64,000 bases of DNA from Littorina saxatilis (lineage: Eukaryota > Mollusca > Gastropoda > Littorinimorpha > Littorinidae): contig NC_090250.1 in the NCBI RefSeq assembly GCF_037325665.1, positions 30,305,024-30,369,023 on the forward strand. Direction: 5' to 3'. The translations under genes were made by a program, and so were the position numbers. Shown here in pieces: positions 11,104 through 21,929 of this stretch (its first letter is position 1; each line of letters starts with the position of its first letter). Under the pieces are notes generated by a model, which was not told the origin of the DNA, searched no databases, and saw nothing but the letters and a program-made list of their open reading frames with translations.

Positions 11104-11364
11104 ATCTGGACAGGCTGATACGTGGGATAAACCCGTCTCTCCTATGACTATGCTTTTAACCGATGTGACGATGTGTGTGCTTCGCCAGACGCCTGACGGA
11201 CAGTCCGTGTCGATTGCTGCCCACAATGACCACGAGTACATCTACCCGCTAGATCCAGGCGGTACCACGGTTGGACGATACCGCTGCCAGCTGCCAGCGA
11301 AAAACTTGTGTCAGGACGCCGATCTCCGGTCCAATGTCGTCGACGTTAAAGCCAACGATATCAG
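11104..11364 (+). CDS. Exon E2: Ig-like segment
   Basis: The frame reads DVTMCVLRQTPDGQSV, HEYIYPLDPGGTTVGRYRCQ and LRSNVVDVKANDI, leaving AG (phase 2) at donor CAG|GTCAAT (11364/11365). GRYRCQL with a preceding MCVL supplies the Cys pair and the G-x-Y-x-C signature of an Ig fold. The acceptor is uncertain: CTCACAATCTCAG at 11103 is in the right phase to follow E1, but it lies in a stretch that resembles a dispersed repeat (CAATCTCAGATCTGG). AG at 11082 is also in phase. The last 14 bases (GCCAACGATATCAG) recur in the array downstream. Confidence 0.7.
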
Positions 11365-11470
11365 GTCAATATTGGTTGTCTGACCGTCCGTCCGTCCGTC
11401 CGTCCGTCTGTCTGTCATCCTCCATTCCAATTGTCACTATGCAGGCCGACGATATCCGGTCAATACTGGT

Positions 11471-11515
<45 letters not shown>

Positions 11516-11630
11516 GGCACCCTCCATTCCGACACCGTCACTATGCAGGCCGACGATATCAGGTCCATTAACGGTCTGTCTGTCTGTCTGTCTGTCTGTC
11601 TGCCTGTCTGTCTGTCTGTCTGTCTGTCTA

Positions 11631-11662
<32 letters not shown>

Positions 11663-11718
11663 GCACCCTTTATTCCGACACCGTCACTATGCAGGCCGAC
11701 GATATCAGGTCCATGTAT

Positions 11719-11751
<33 letters not shown>

Positions 11752-12175
11752 GCCTATCTGCCTGTCTGTCTGCCTGCCTGTCTGTCTGTCTGTTTGCCTG
11801 TCTGCTTATCTGTCTGCCTGTCTGTTTGTCTGTCTGTCTGCCTGTCTGTCTGTCTGTTTGCCCGTCTGTCTGTCTGTATGTCAGTCTGCCTGTCTGTCTG
11901 CCCGTCTGTCTGTCTGTCTGTCAGTCTGCCTGTCTGTTTGCCCGTCTGTCTGTCTGTCAGTCTGTCTGTTTTTCTGTCTGTTTGCCTGCCTGTCTGTCTG
12001 TCTGTCAGCCTGTCTGCCTGTCTGTGTGTTTTCCTGTCTGTCTGTCTGTCTGTCAGTCTGTCTGCCTGTCTGTTTGTCTGTCTGTCTGTTTGCCTGTCTG
12101 TCTGTCACCCTTCAGTTAAACCCCGTCACCCTACGATCGACGCCTTTCGGTCCATATTCGTTGTCTGTCGGTGCA

Positions 12176-12210
<35 letters not shown>

Positions 12211-12215
12211 ACCCT
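11351..12215 (+). repeat. TCTG-expanded tandem array copied across the E2 splice donor
   Basis: The core GCCGACGATATCAGGTCCAT recurs near 11446, 11550, 11696 and, diverged, 12130, matching the exon end GCCAACGATATCAG|GTCAAT at 11351. Between cores lie CACCGTCACTATGCAG and long (TCTG)n tracts of very different lengths, up to about 390 bp. Open frames of 190-280 residues here (SVCLSVCL) are microsatellite translations. Confidence 0.9.
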
Positions 12216-12650
12216 CATCCCGAGCACTTTGAAGTCACTTAAAAGCTTGAACATAAAAACCCAACCCAGGTAATATCCACTTCGAACAAATGTCTTGATA
12301 ATCTAGATCTGTATCATTTCCCCAGATAAGTATTGAAGAAAATAATAGTGCGCTAAGAGATTTATACAGCAATTCGAGAAATTGAACTATTGAACTGGGC
12401 TCGTTACGCTCGGTTTAATAATAATTTTCGAGATTTGCTCTATAAATCTCTTAGCACACATTGATTTTTGATGGCCGCAGGACCGGTCATCTATTGCAAT
12501 GCACCCGGAGAGGTGACATGTCTCGTTTTGTTACCGTTCTCACGAGATCAGTTACAGTATTTTGTTTCTCTCTCTCTCTCTCCCTGTATGTATGTCTTTG
12601 TCTGTGTCTCCCTCTGAGTCTCTCCGCTCTTGTCTTTCTATGTCTGTCTT

Positions 12651-12710
<60 letters not shown>

Positions 12711-12722
12711 TCTCTCTCTCTC

Positions 12723-12767
<45 letters not shown>

Positions 12768-13072
12768 CTACTTCTGGCACACAGTTCAAAGCAGAGGTTA
12801 ACGTGAGTGCACATGTACCTGGCAGGAGGGGGGTGATTCGGGTCAGAAGTGCGGTAAAGCACTTTGGTCTTCAGTCTTTGGGTTATAGCTTTCAGTGGAG
12901 AAGATGCCAACATGAAATTGCACTATGCTCTATTATTTATTGTCCTTGTCTATTGGACACGAAGAAGGGAAGCTACAATCGCCCCAATATACTCTTTGTT
13001 TCCTGAGCCTGGACCATTAAGACGGTTACCTCATAGATCTGTTCATTCTTCAGTTTGTCGGTGTCAAAAGTT
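12216..13072. other. Intron with GT and CT microsatellites; no gene recognised
   Basis: (GT)n occupies about 12654-12708 and (CT)n about 12709-12765. An inverted pair TAAGAGATTTATA/TATAAATCTCTTA lies near 12353 and 12441. The 181-residue open frame at 12461-13006 is mostly repeat translation. Confidence 0.6.
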
Positions 13073-13246
13073 ATACCCCCATTCCACACAACCGTTCTTT
13101 GTCCCGTTCCCGTACCAACCAAGGAATGCTGCCACAACAATGGAACCGCCGGTTTTTACATTTAGTCAAGTTTTGACTAAATGTTTTAACGTAGAGGGGG
13201 GAATCGAGACGAGGGTCATATGGTGTATGTGTGTGTGTGTGTGTGT

Positions 13247-13303
<57 letters not shown>

Positions 13304-14436
13304 GATTCAGAGAAAACTACTGGACCGATCTTTATGAAACTTGACATGAGAGATCCTGAGTATGGTATCTCCAGACGTTTTTTTCATTTTTTTGATAAAT
13401 GTCTTTGATGACGTCATATCCAGCTTTTCGTGAAAGTTGAGGCGGCACTGTCACGCTCTCATTTTTCAACCAAATTGATTGAAATTTTGGCCAAGCAATC
13501 TTCGACGAAGGCCGGACTTCGGTATTGCATTTCAGCTGGGTGGCTTAAAAAATAATTAATGACTTTGGTCATTAAAAATCTGAAAATTGTAAAAAAAAAA
13601 AATTTAAAACGATCCAAATTTACGTTTATCTTATTCTTCATCATTTTCTGATTCCAAAAGCATATAAATATGTTATATTTGGATTAAAAACAAGCTCTGA
13701 AAATTAAAAATATAAAAATTATTATCAAAATTAATTTTTTGAAATCAATTTAAAAACACTTTCATCTTATTCCTTATCGGTTCCTGATTCCAAAAACATA
13801 TAGATATGATATGTTTGGATTAAAAACACACTCAGAAAGTTAAAACGAAGAGAGGTACAGAAAAGCGTGCTATCCTTCTCAGCGCAACTACTACCCCGCT
13901 CTTCTTGTCAATTTCACTGCCTTGCCACGAGCGGTGGACTGGCGATGCTACGAGTATACGGTCTTGCTGAAAAATGGCATTGCCTTCAGTTTCATTCTGT
14001 GAGTTCGACAGCTTGACTAAATGTTGTATTTTCGCCTTACGCGACTTGTTTTCATCTCTCAGCAGCGTCTGACCATAGTGGCAGCCGTCCTTGGTCGGTA
14101 AGGGAACGGGACCTAGAACGGATGTGTGGAATGCGGATATGACAACTCAGTGTGTGAGAGCGCTACCGTTGCGTTACCGTTGTTTTAAGTTCCTTTAACG
14201 ATCCAAGCGTTCCGTTACCGATGGGTTGAGGTTCCATTCTGATCGGGAGGGGAACGGCTAACAATTTTGAACATGCAGCCCAAACTCAGCCGTCTCTACC
14301 GACCCTACTGTTCAAAGCAGTTCCGTTAACGATCAGTTACGTTCATTGCGGTTCTGTCCCGACCCCTCCCGTGCCCGCACCGTTCCTTGGTCGGTACGGG
14401 AACGGGACCTAGAACGGTTGTGTGGAAAGGGGGTAT
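13073..14436. mobile_element. MITE-like inverted-repeat element pair with nested HINE
   Basis: The left end ATACCCCCATTCCACACAAC reappears inverted at about 14405-14436 and, shortened, at about 14095-14140. All share the inner GTCCCGTTCCCGTACC. This suggests one or two adjacent small TIR elements. A HINE family 3 copy (13153-14050) is inserted just inside the left end. No coding content was seen. Confidence 0.6.
13153..14050 (+). mobile_element. HINE family 3 (TTTAGTCAAG), copy 1
   Basis: The left end TTTTTACATTTAGTCAAG continues TTTTGACTAAATG, a hairpin. Then come GGGGGAATCGAGACGAGGGT, a GT microsatellite, ACTACTGGACCGATCTTTAT and a GACGTCAT segment. The right end is CTTGACTAAATG, TTTTCGCCTTACGCGA (hairpin) and CTTGTT. 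About 0.9 kb, non-coding. Further copies lie at 15603, 43530 and 62039, with partial ones at 18357, 25388 and 60635. Confidence 0.85.
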
Positions 14437-15471
14437 GAGACTCGACCACTTGGCTTTTGGTGGAGACAGCTTGAAGATCTCTGGATATAATTGAGGAGGA
14501 GTAGTCTTCCTTTTAGAAAATGTGTACTCTGCCTTGCAGATTACAAATTTGTGCTGTCGGGGCTGGGTAAAGGGAGTGAAGGGTAAGGGGGTGGTGGTGG
14601 GTAAGCGAGGGGTAAGAGAGACAAAAGAGAAAACTGGACAGGGAAAAGTCACTGCCTGAAGTATTCAATAAAGCCACACACAAAAAAAGAAATTACCACA
14701 TATGCAGGTTTTCAATTCACATTTTTGCAAAGTATCTGCACAAGCATGTGTGCCTCTGTGAGTATGTTCGTGGCTGCTTTCATGGGGTGCCTGTCTCCTC
14801 AGGAATTTGAGGATTTCTTTTATCTCTCTTTTTCTGACACCGTTGATTTAACGTCATTTTTACAGGACAGTTTTTTTCCTTTCAGTTGTAAGTTGTAGTA
14901 GTTTGACCTTATTGTTTTAGGACAAGTAGAGCTCGTTCACCAGTAGCAAAGACTCACTCAGTCCGTCAGTGTGCCTGGGTGTGTTTCATATGTGATGGGG
15001 GGGGGGGGGGGCTCTCCCGTGGCCGGCCACCTGCAATATACGGACAGGTTTGCACTGGCCCAAGGGTGTCCGTTCATGAGAGGGACTGCTGTAACAGCAA
15101 AACTAGTGTGAAACATAAGTAATCAATTTATCCACTTGACTATATTCACAACAGGGACCTATCACTCTTCTTTGCATGTTTTTATGCCTACGGATTCTTA
15201 AATACTCTGCAACACATGTAACCCAAATTCAACATGTGCCCGTACAATACCGCATCTTTTACGAAAACATTGCTTCGGCCATGTTGATTTTAAGCAACCA
15301 ATTTTCTTGTTATAGTTTGTAAAGGCACATTTTTCTGCGCGCGTTCGGATAACTCGTGCTTTGTGGACAAGTCGAGTTAGATCTCCGTTTTACGAGGGCG
15401 GAGGGCGAGGTTTGTCTCCCTAGGTATGTGTGTATGTATGTACGAGTGTGAAAAACATAGCTCAAAAACTA
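14437..15471. other. No gene recognised
   Basis: Mostly AT-rich unique intron. There is a poly-G run near 15000 and a TATG-rich tract near 15425 that looks like the microsatellite of an older HINE-like repeat (CTCAAAAACTACCTAACGG continues across the insertion at 15472). Confidence 0.45.
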
Positions 15472-15602
15472 CAGGGCCGGGGGGGGGGGGGGGGGGGGGT
15501 TACAGATGGGTGTCCAGGGGGCGAAGCCCCTTGGTGGGGGTCCAGGTGGCGAAGCCCCCATGGTGGGTGTTGCAAGGGGACTTCGCCCCTTGAAGCTGAA
15601 CG

Positions 15603-16478
15603 TTTTTACATTTAGTCAAGTTATGACTAAATGTTTTAACATCGAGGGGGGAATCGAGACGAGGGTCGTGGTGTACGTGTGTGTGTATGTGTGTGTGTGG
15701 GTGTGTGTGTGCGTGCGTGTAGAGGGATTCAGACCAAACTACTGGACCGATCTTTATGAAATTTGACATGAAAGTTCCTGGGTATGATATCCCCATACGT
15801 TTTTTTCATTTTTTTGATAAATATCTTTGATGACGTCATATCCGGCTTTTCGTGAAAGTTGAGGCGGCACTGTCACGCCCTCATTTTTCAACCAAATTGG
15901 TTGAAATTTTGGTCAAGTATTGTTCGACGAAGCCCGGACTTCGGTATTGCATTTCAGCGTGGTGGCTTAAAAATTAATTTATGACTTTGGTCATTAAAAA
16001 TCTGAAAATTGTAAAAAAAATATTTCTTTTATAAAACGATCCAAATTTACGTTCATCTTATTTTCCATCATTTGCTGATTCCAAAAACATATAAATATGT
16101 TATATTGGGATTAAAAACAAGCTCTGAAAATTAAATATATAAAAATTATTATCAAAATTAAATTCTCGAAATCAATTTAAAAACACTTTCATCTTATTCC
16201 TTGTCGGTTCCTGATTCCAAAAACATATAGATATGATATGTTTGGATTAAAAACACGCTCAGAAAGTTAAAACGAAGAGAGGTACAGAAAAGCGTGCTAT
16301 CGTTCTCAGCGCAACTACTACCCCGCTCTTCTTGTCAATTTCACTGCCTTTGCCGTGAGCGGTGGACTGACGATGTTACGAGTATACGGTCTTGCTGCGT
16401 TGCATTGCGTTTAGTTTCATTCTGTGAGTTCGACAGCTACTTGACTAAATGTTGTATTTTCGCCTTACGCGACTTGTT
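15603..16478 (+). mobile_element. HINE family 3, copy 2 (with empty site in the window)
   Basis: Full-length by comparison with copy 1, ending GCGACTTGTT. The same host MITE at 25085 lacks it: GAACGTTTTTTGATG there, against GAACGTTTTT...CTTGTTTGATG here. There is therefore no target duplication, and the insertion point is between Ts. Confidence 0.9.
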
Positions 16479-16648
16479 TGATGTTTCTGGAGGGAAAGGA
16501 AGCCTCTCCTTGAACGAAAAAAGTAAATTCGACAGTTAGGCAATTTAGGCAATGAACCCCCCCCCCCTCCCTCTCCCACAAAAAATAATGCGTTTGGGAG
16601 GTACATGTACATGCTTATGCCCGGGGGAGGGGGTTGCGCAACCCCTAT

Positions 16649-17002
16649 CAGGGGCGGATCAGTTGCTTTGTAAGGGGGGGGGGGCACTTTGAATCAAAAG
16701 TGAATGTGATGGGCGCAAAGCGCCCGAATTTGCTAGGGGGGTCCGGGGGCATGCCCCCCCGGAAAATTTGGTTGCCCAAAGAAGCAAAATGGTGCCATCT
16801 GGTGCCATTTGAACTTAGAAATGGTCATAGAATCAGCTTTCGATTTTTTTTTGGTGTTTTTTTTGGCTGATATTTTTATTTTTTTAATTTTTTCTTTCTT
16901 TCCTCTTTTTTTTTTTCCTTTCTTTTTCTTTCCTCTTTTCTTTTTTTTCGGGGGGGGGGGGGGGCACGTGCCCCCTGTGCCCCCCCCCCTCGTCCGCCCC
17001 TG
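16649..17002 (+). mobile_element. hAT-like MITE (CAGGGGCGGA), copy 1
   Basis: Ends CAGGGGCGGATCAG and CGTCCGCCCCTG; exact 5-bp duplication CCTAT at 16644-16648 and 17003-17007. The interior has GGGGGCATGCCCCC and AATGGTGCCATCTGGTGCCA. Non-coding. Confidence 0.9.
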
Positions 17003-17216
17003 CCTATAACCCCCCCCCCCCCCCTAGTCCGGCCCTGAACTACCTAACGGATTATTAATGAAAATTGACGTACATTTTGTTGAGGGCATTTGCTTCAGCT
17101 TGTGCCGTCGTTCCGTTCAGTTTAATTTCGTTCAGTTCTGTTCCGTTTTGTCTGTCAGTTATAATGGGTTAAGTCTGTATGTCTGTCGGATATCCTCAAG
17201 GTCCGTATTACTTGTC

Positions 17217-17219
17217 CGA

Positions 17220-17271
<52 letters not shown>

Positions 17272-17280
17272 TGTTTGTTC

Positions 17281-17329
<49 letters not shown>

Positions 17330-17345
17330 ATTGTTGTTGTATTTT
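17217..17345. repeat. TCTG and TTG microsatellites
   Basis: (TCTG)n at about 17217-17271 followed by (TTG)n at about 17280-17340, just upstream of exon E3. Confidence 0.95.
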
Positions 17346-17410
17346 TGTGTGGTGATGGTGATAGTGCTTCTGGAATGGACCCTTCATCTTTTCTTTTTTT
17401 AACCCAACAG

Positions 17411-17640
17411 GTTAAACAAGCTTGAGCATCTACTGAGCCAACTGCAGCAAGAACACGACCACGACAAGCAGACCCTGCAAAACACCTTGAAGCAGACCAA
17501 GCAAGAACAGGACCAGACCAAGCAGACCCTGCAAAACACACAGCAAGGGTTGAAGCAGACCAAGCAAGAGTTGAACCAGGCCAAGCAAGAGCTGGAACAA
17601 ACCAAGAAGATACTGGAAGGCGTGAAGCGTGATGTACAGC
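17411..17640 (+). CDS. Exon E3: coiled-coil segment
   Basis: The acceptor is TTTTTTAACCCAACAG (17410); the donor is CAGC|GTAAGT (17640/17641), a strong match. The exon is 230 bp, enters in phase 2 and leaves in phase 1. The protein starts LNKLEHLLSQLQQEHDHDKQ and continues with repeated TLQNT, LKQTKQE and LEQTKK blocks ending GVKRDVQ. Leu spacing with Gln/Lys/Glu gives a clear coiled coil, probably for oligomerisation, corresponding to the region between Ig and lectin domains in VIgL proteins. Its internal KQTLQNT and QTKQE repeats suggest that it grew by duplication. The last 15 bases head the 50-bp array. Confidence 0.85.
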
Positions 17641-17918
17641 GTAAGTATCTGGCCTCCGTGTCTTCTGAAAGACACAGCGTGATGTAAAGCGTAAGTATCT
17701 GGCCTCCCTGTCTTGTGAAAGACACAGCGTGATGTAAAGCGTAAGTATCTGGCCTCCCTGTCTTGTGGAAGACACAGCGTGATGTACAACGCAAGTACTT
17801 CGCCTCCCTGTCTTCTGAAAGACACGAGATGTAAAGCGTTAGTATCTGGCCTCCCTGTCTTCTGAAAGACACGAGATGTAAAGCGTATATTTGGCCTCCC
17901 TGTTTTCTGAAAGACACA
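17626..17918 (+). repeat. 50-bp tandem array copied across the E3 splice donor
   Basis: The unit is AGCGTGATGTAAAGC|GTAAGTATC plus TGGCCTCCCTGTCTT.TGAAAGACAC. Donor-like sites fall at 17641, 17691, 17741, 17791 (GCAAGT), 17838 (GTTAGT) and 17885 (GTATAT), with periods of 50, 50, 50, 47 and 47. The proximal three donors are perfect GTAAGT; the distal ones have decayed. Confidence 0.95.
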
Positions 17919-18356
17919 GCCCTTCCTCTGAATACAGTTATAATCGGCAAAGTACATCGCTCCAAATATCAACATCATGACTGCTTTTTGTGCCGAATAA
18001 GACTTTTTCGGATGAAGTAATTCAACTGATTGCTAATAGTGTCTGTTAAGAGAATAAATGAGAAACAAATTCCATGCTCCACATGCAGAAAACACCGAGA
18101 ATATTGATTTTGGATATATGTGTTCAACTTTAAGTGGAAGGAAGATTTTATACCTTGTTAATACCTAACCAGATCTGAGATGGTGAATCCAAAATGTTTA
18201 CACGCGCTGGACTGTGACTTTCAAGATACCTCCCTTTTCATGTACACCACGTTGCAAATGAACATCGACCTTTTCATCCATTTCCATCCAGGCACTTAGA
18301 CACCTACCACACATCTCCCTACACCCAGGCTGATGTCCGCGCAGAGTAAAATGTAT
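17919..18356. other. No gene recognised
   Basis: Intron sequence. A fragment of the ATCTCAGATCTGG dispersed repeat lies near 18170-18185 (inverted). Nothing else was recognised. Confidence 0.5.
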
Positions 18357-18700
18357 GAATTTACATTCAGTCAAGTGTTTTAAGTATCTCTAAGTGTTTT
18401 AAGTAACGTAGACTGGGAATCGAGATGAGGTTATGGTGTGTGTATGTGCAGGGGCGGATCAGTTGCTTTGTAAGGGGGGGTGCACTTTGAATCGAAAGTG
18501 AATGTGATGGGCGCGAAGCGCCCGAATTTGCTAGGGGGGTCCGGGGGCATGCTCCCCCGGAAATTTTTTTGACCCAAAGAAGCAAAATGGTGCCATCTGG
18601 TGCCATTTGAATATAGCAATAGTCATAGAATCAGCTTTCCAATTTTTTTTCGGGGGGGGGGGGGGGCACGTGCCCCCTGTGCCCCCCTCGTCCGCCCCTG

Positions 18701-18776
<76 letters not shown>

Positions 18777-18865
18777 AGCCATTCCTAGAAAAAGAACCGA
18801 CAGATGTTTATGAAACTTTGCGTGTGAATTCCTGCAGATAATTTCCCCAGATGTTTTATATTGTA
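18357..18865 (+). mobile_element. Diverged HINE family 3-like left half, with nested MITE
   Basis: TTTACATTCAGTCAAG, then GACTGGGAATCGAGATGAGG, GT repeats and ATGTTTATGAAACTTTGCGT follow the order of family 3. A CAGGGGCGG MITE (18449-18700) is inserted in the GT tract. The right half is cut off by the next element at 18866. Confidence 0.7.
18449..18700 (+). mobile_element. hAT-like MITE (CAGGGGCGGA), copy 2
   Basis: 252 bp; ends CAGGGGCGGATCAG and TCCGCCCCTG; flanked by ATGTG on both sides (18444-18448 and 18701-18705), a 5-bp duplication. Confidence 0.88.
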
Positions 18866-19014
18866 CAGTTTTTTGGCTCACGTAAGTGTAGCCTATGCGA
18901 TCGTCAACTTTGTCTGTCTGTGCGTATGTATGTATGTATGTATGTATGTATGTATGTATGTATGTATGTATGTATGTATGTATGTATGTATGTATGTATG
19001 TATGTATGTATGTA
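18866..19014 (+). mobile_element. HINE family 1 left end with TATG microsatellite
   Basis: TTTTTTGGCTCACGTAAGTG, TAGCCTATGCGATCG and TTTGTCTGTCTG match the left end of copies A and B. They are followed by about 90 bp of (TATG)n. No matching right end was found; the hairpin element at 19018 follows directly. Confidence 0.75.
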
Positions 19015-19017
19015 TAG

Positions 19018-19162
19018 AGAATACTACATGGCTTGCTGTGTCGTACCAGATTTACACGAGTTGTTTTTTTAAATATTGAACTGCGAGCAAAAGCGAGCTG
19101 TTCACTATTTGAAAAAGCAACGAGTGTAAATCTGGTACGAAACAGCAAGCCATGTAGTATTC
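19018..19162. repeat. Inverted repeat (39-nt arms), copy 1
   Basis: GAATACTACATGGCTTGCTG continues to GATTTACAC, and its complement returns at 19124-19162 after a loop of about 67 bases. The same palindrome at 45515-45658 has perfect 39-base arms. Both copies are followed by an element that starts TTTATCCTACATAC. Confidence 0.9.
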
Positions 19163-20377
19163 TGTTTATCCTACATACTGTACTTACGTGTATTTTACTG
19201 AAAATGTCCTGCAGTCGAGGCAGCTAAATTGAAGACGCTTGTTTTGGAACCTCGATCTCTTCTAAAGCCTCGTGCAATCTATTACGTCAAAGCAAAGAAA
19301 CATCACTCTGAAAGTGTGGCTTGACGTGTTAGTTCTAAAGATTCATCGAGGGTAATTAGCGAACGCAATTTTTTTGGCTCACGAAGTGTAGCCTATGCGA
19401 TCGTAACTTTGTCTGTCTGCGTTTGTGCGTGTGTGTGTGCGTGTGTGTGTTTGTGCGTGTGTATGTCTGTGGTAGAAACTTTAACATTTCCGAGTCTATG
19501 TGTGAGTGGTTATCCAAGACTATGGATAAAGCTCGCATAAGATTACGTCACGGTCAAAAGTGTTTGACGTCAATTAATGCATCATGACGGCATGCCTCCC
19601 TGTAAGTCTTTCTCTCTCGCGTGGTGTGTGTGGTCTCGGTCATTGTTATTTTGAGCGGGCCGAGACTATTTGGCAGTCGTGTCCCTGTAAGTAGGCTACA
19701 TGCAGGTCACAGACAGATCTAGATCTAGTGTCTCTCTTTCTTGCACAGTGTCACCTAAGCTTATAGTCCTTACGGCAGGGCAATAACCCCTTGAAAAATA
19801 CCTCGGAAAATGTTTTAATGGTTTTGGGTAGTTTAACTCCTGAAGTTTACAAATCCGCAGGATGACATCTTTAAATCCTTGGGCAAATTGAGTTAAAATT
19901 AATTATAGGAAAATTAGCAAATGTTGATTTTTTTTGTTTAGACACAAAAGGCATTCCATAGAAAAAAGGGCTAGAATGGCGTCATAACTTCATGACGTCG
20001 GGAAAACGTAATGAGTAATATGACGACACGTACAGTATGGCCTGTAGTGTTGTCCGTGTCCGTACTTGAGCTCCTCTTCCAAGACAAAAACAAAGGCATT
20101 TGACGTGTTTCATTCTGCTAAATGGAAACAATTTGCACATGAGTGTGTATGGAATTACATCCAGGCTGAGAAGATGTGAAACCTGTGTTATTCGTGGACT
20201 TGCGATTAGTGCGTATGGTGTTCCAAAGCACAGGTTTCACTGTCGAAGATACAACTTGTAAATTGATCTTACAAAATGGCGGGCGATGATCAAAGAACAA
20301 CGTGAGAGACTAGTTTTCTCCGATTTGATTGTTTACCAGACGATAGAGCTATTTTAGATGGAAGCGTATGCCATCTG

Positions 20378-20868
20378 GTGACAGCTGTTCACTTAACCAG
20401 TGTCAGTGTGTTCGTAGGAGTGCTTGATTTCTCTGCAGAAGATCCATGCGTGAAAATCGGTGAAGTCTTTCAGCAAATGTCGCAGTTTGTAAGCGAGTGC
20501 TACAGGTGCAAAATCTCAAACAACATATCACGTGAGAGATATGAAACCTGGCTAGCTAGAACCTCCAAGCACCAGTCCACATAAATCAAAAACTACCGCC
20601 CACATCAGCCCATTGCTGAACGTCCATCTGAAAAGGGCGGTATTGCAATTCTACGGGGATCTTCCAAATCTTGATCCAGTTGACTTCGGGTGGTTGTAGG
20701 ATGGGCAGAAAACCGCCTGGAGTAGAACCTACACCAACTGAAGTCATGCTAATTTTGAAGTGTGGCTGTGGAGAAATTTACCATGTGCAACAGCATGCTG
20801 TGGTTGCGCAGTCGGTCAATGTGCGTGTGCCATCTTATGTCGATGTCTACTCCTTGGAAATTGCACAA
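20378..20868 (+). pseudogene. Decayed Cys-rich (CXC-like) ORF in TIR element copy B
   Basis: Counterpart of 7546-8030. Fragments VFVGVLDFSAEDPCVKI, VFQQMSQFVSECYRC, LQFYGDLPNLDPVDFGW and CATACCGCAVGQCACA lie in order on the + strand in different frames. Similarity between the copies in these parts shows a common, already decaying source. Confidence 0.5.
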
Positions 20869-21335
20869 ATCCGCACTGGTCATCCATCGTAGTCATCCGC
20901 ACTGGGCATGTCCAACAGTCACCTTCACCGGTCACCCGCACTGGTCATCTGGATCGGTCATCCACACTGGTCATCCTTTGCGGTCATCCGCACGGGTCAT
21001 CCTTTTGTGATCATTCGCATCGGTCATCCGCACAGGTCATCCTTCATGATCATCTGCACTGGTCATCCGCACAGGTCATCCTTCATGATCATCTGTACTG
21101 GTCATCTGCACTAGTCATCGTCCATGATAATCTGCACTGGTCATCCGCACTAATCATCCGCACTCGTCATCCGCACTGGTCATTTTTCATGATCATCTGC
21201 ACTGGACATCCGCACCGGTAATCCGCACTGGTCATCCTTCATGGTCATCCTTCATGGTCATCTGCACAGGTCATTCACACTGGTTATCCGCACTGGCAAT
21301 TCTCACTGGTCAACCGTACTGGTAATCTACATGTA
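20869..21335 (+). repeat. 13-bp tandem array, copy B
   Basis: Degenerate CGCACTGGTCATC units, complementary to those at 7060-7545. Confidence 0.9.
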
Positions 21336-21929
21336 TGACATCCTGCGTAATCATCGGGCGTTGTCATTTATTGGTCATCAGGCATAGTCATCCGCTACCA
21401 TTTCGGCAATTGAAAAAAAGGATCGATGGTGGCTGCCCTCAAACTGGAAACTCACTGCATGACCATGTCATCTTGTGTGGTAAACCAGCGTGGTCATCCC
21501 GCCTGGTCATCTGGAGTGGTAAACTACACACCATCCTGTGTGGTCATCGGCGAGGTAAAGTGCATAAAGTATCCCTGGTTCGTCGCCATGACCTTTACGT
21601 TATATGATAGAGGTCTTTTGAATGTGAGACATGGTACATCAGGTTTAGCCTCTTGACATGACGCCAAATACACTTCCTCGGGGCGTCACTAACTGACACA
21701 ACACTGTGTATATGGTGTCAAAAGGGATTTCACATGGGGAATCGCTTGGCGCTGTGACACCTTACAAGGCCTTTCGTCTGATGTATACATTCCTCACCTG
21801 ACTAGATCTTCTTAAAAAAAGAGCACAAGATAACTTTAAGTTATTCTGGGCGGTATTACAGCCACTTTTTCAGGATTAAGTTGTTATCTGCTTGCTCACC
21901 GACCAAGTCACTCATTGATTCAGGAACCC

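Larger units (their letters stand above)
15472..17037. mobile_element. hAT-like MITE (CAGGGCCGG), copy 1, with two nested elements
   Basis: Left end CAGGGCCGG, right end AGTCCGGCCCTG; AACTA flanks both sides (15467-15471 and 17038-17042), an exact 5-bp target duplication. Its own sequence matches the 318-bp copy at 24951-25268. A HINE family 3 copy (15603-16478) and a CAGGGGCGG MITE (16649-17002) are inserted in it. CAGGG termini are typical of hAT elements; some hAT groups make 5-bp duplications. Confidence 0.85.

Noticed and set aside
11271-12273. ORFs of 190-280 residues rich in SVCLSVCL
   Set aside because: Translation of (TCTG)n tracts; no stop can occur in the pure repeat.
17155-17978. 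Three long minus-strand ORFs opposite exon E3
   Set aside because: They are the complement of the coiled-coil exon, the 50-bp array and the microsatellite; the + strand has splice sites and consistent phase.
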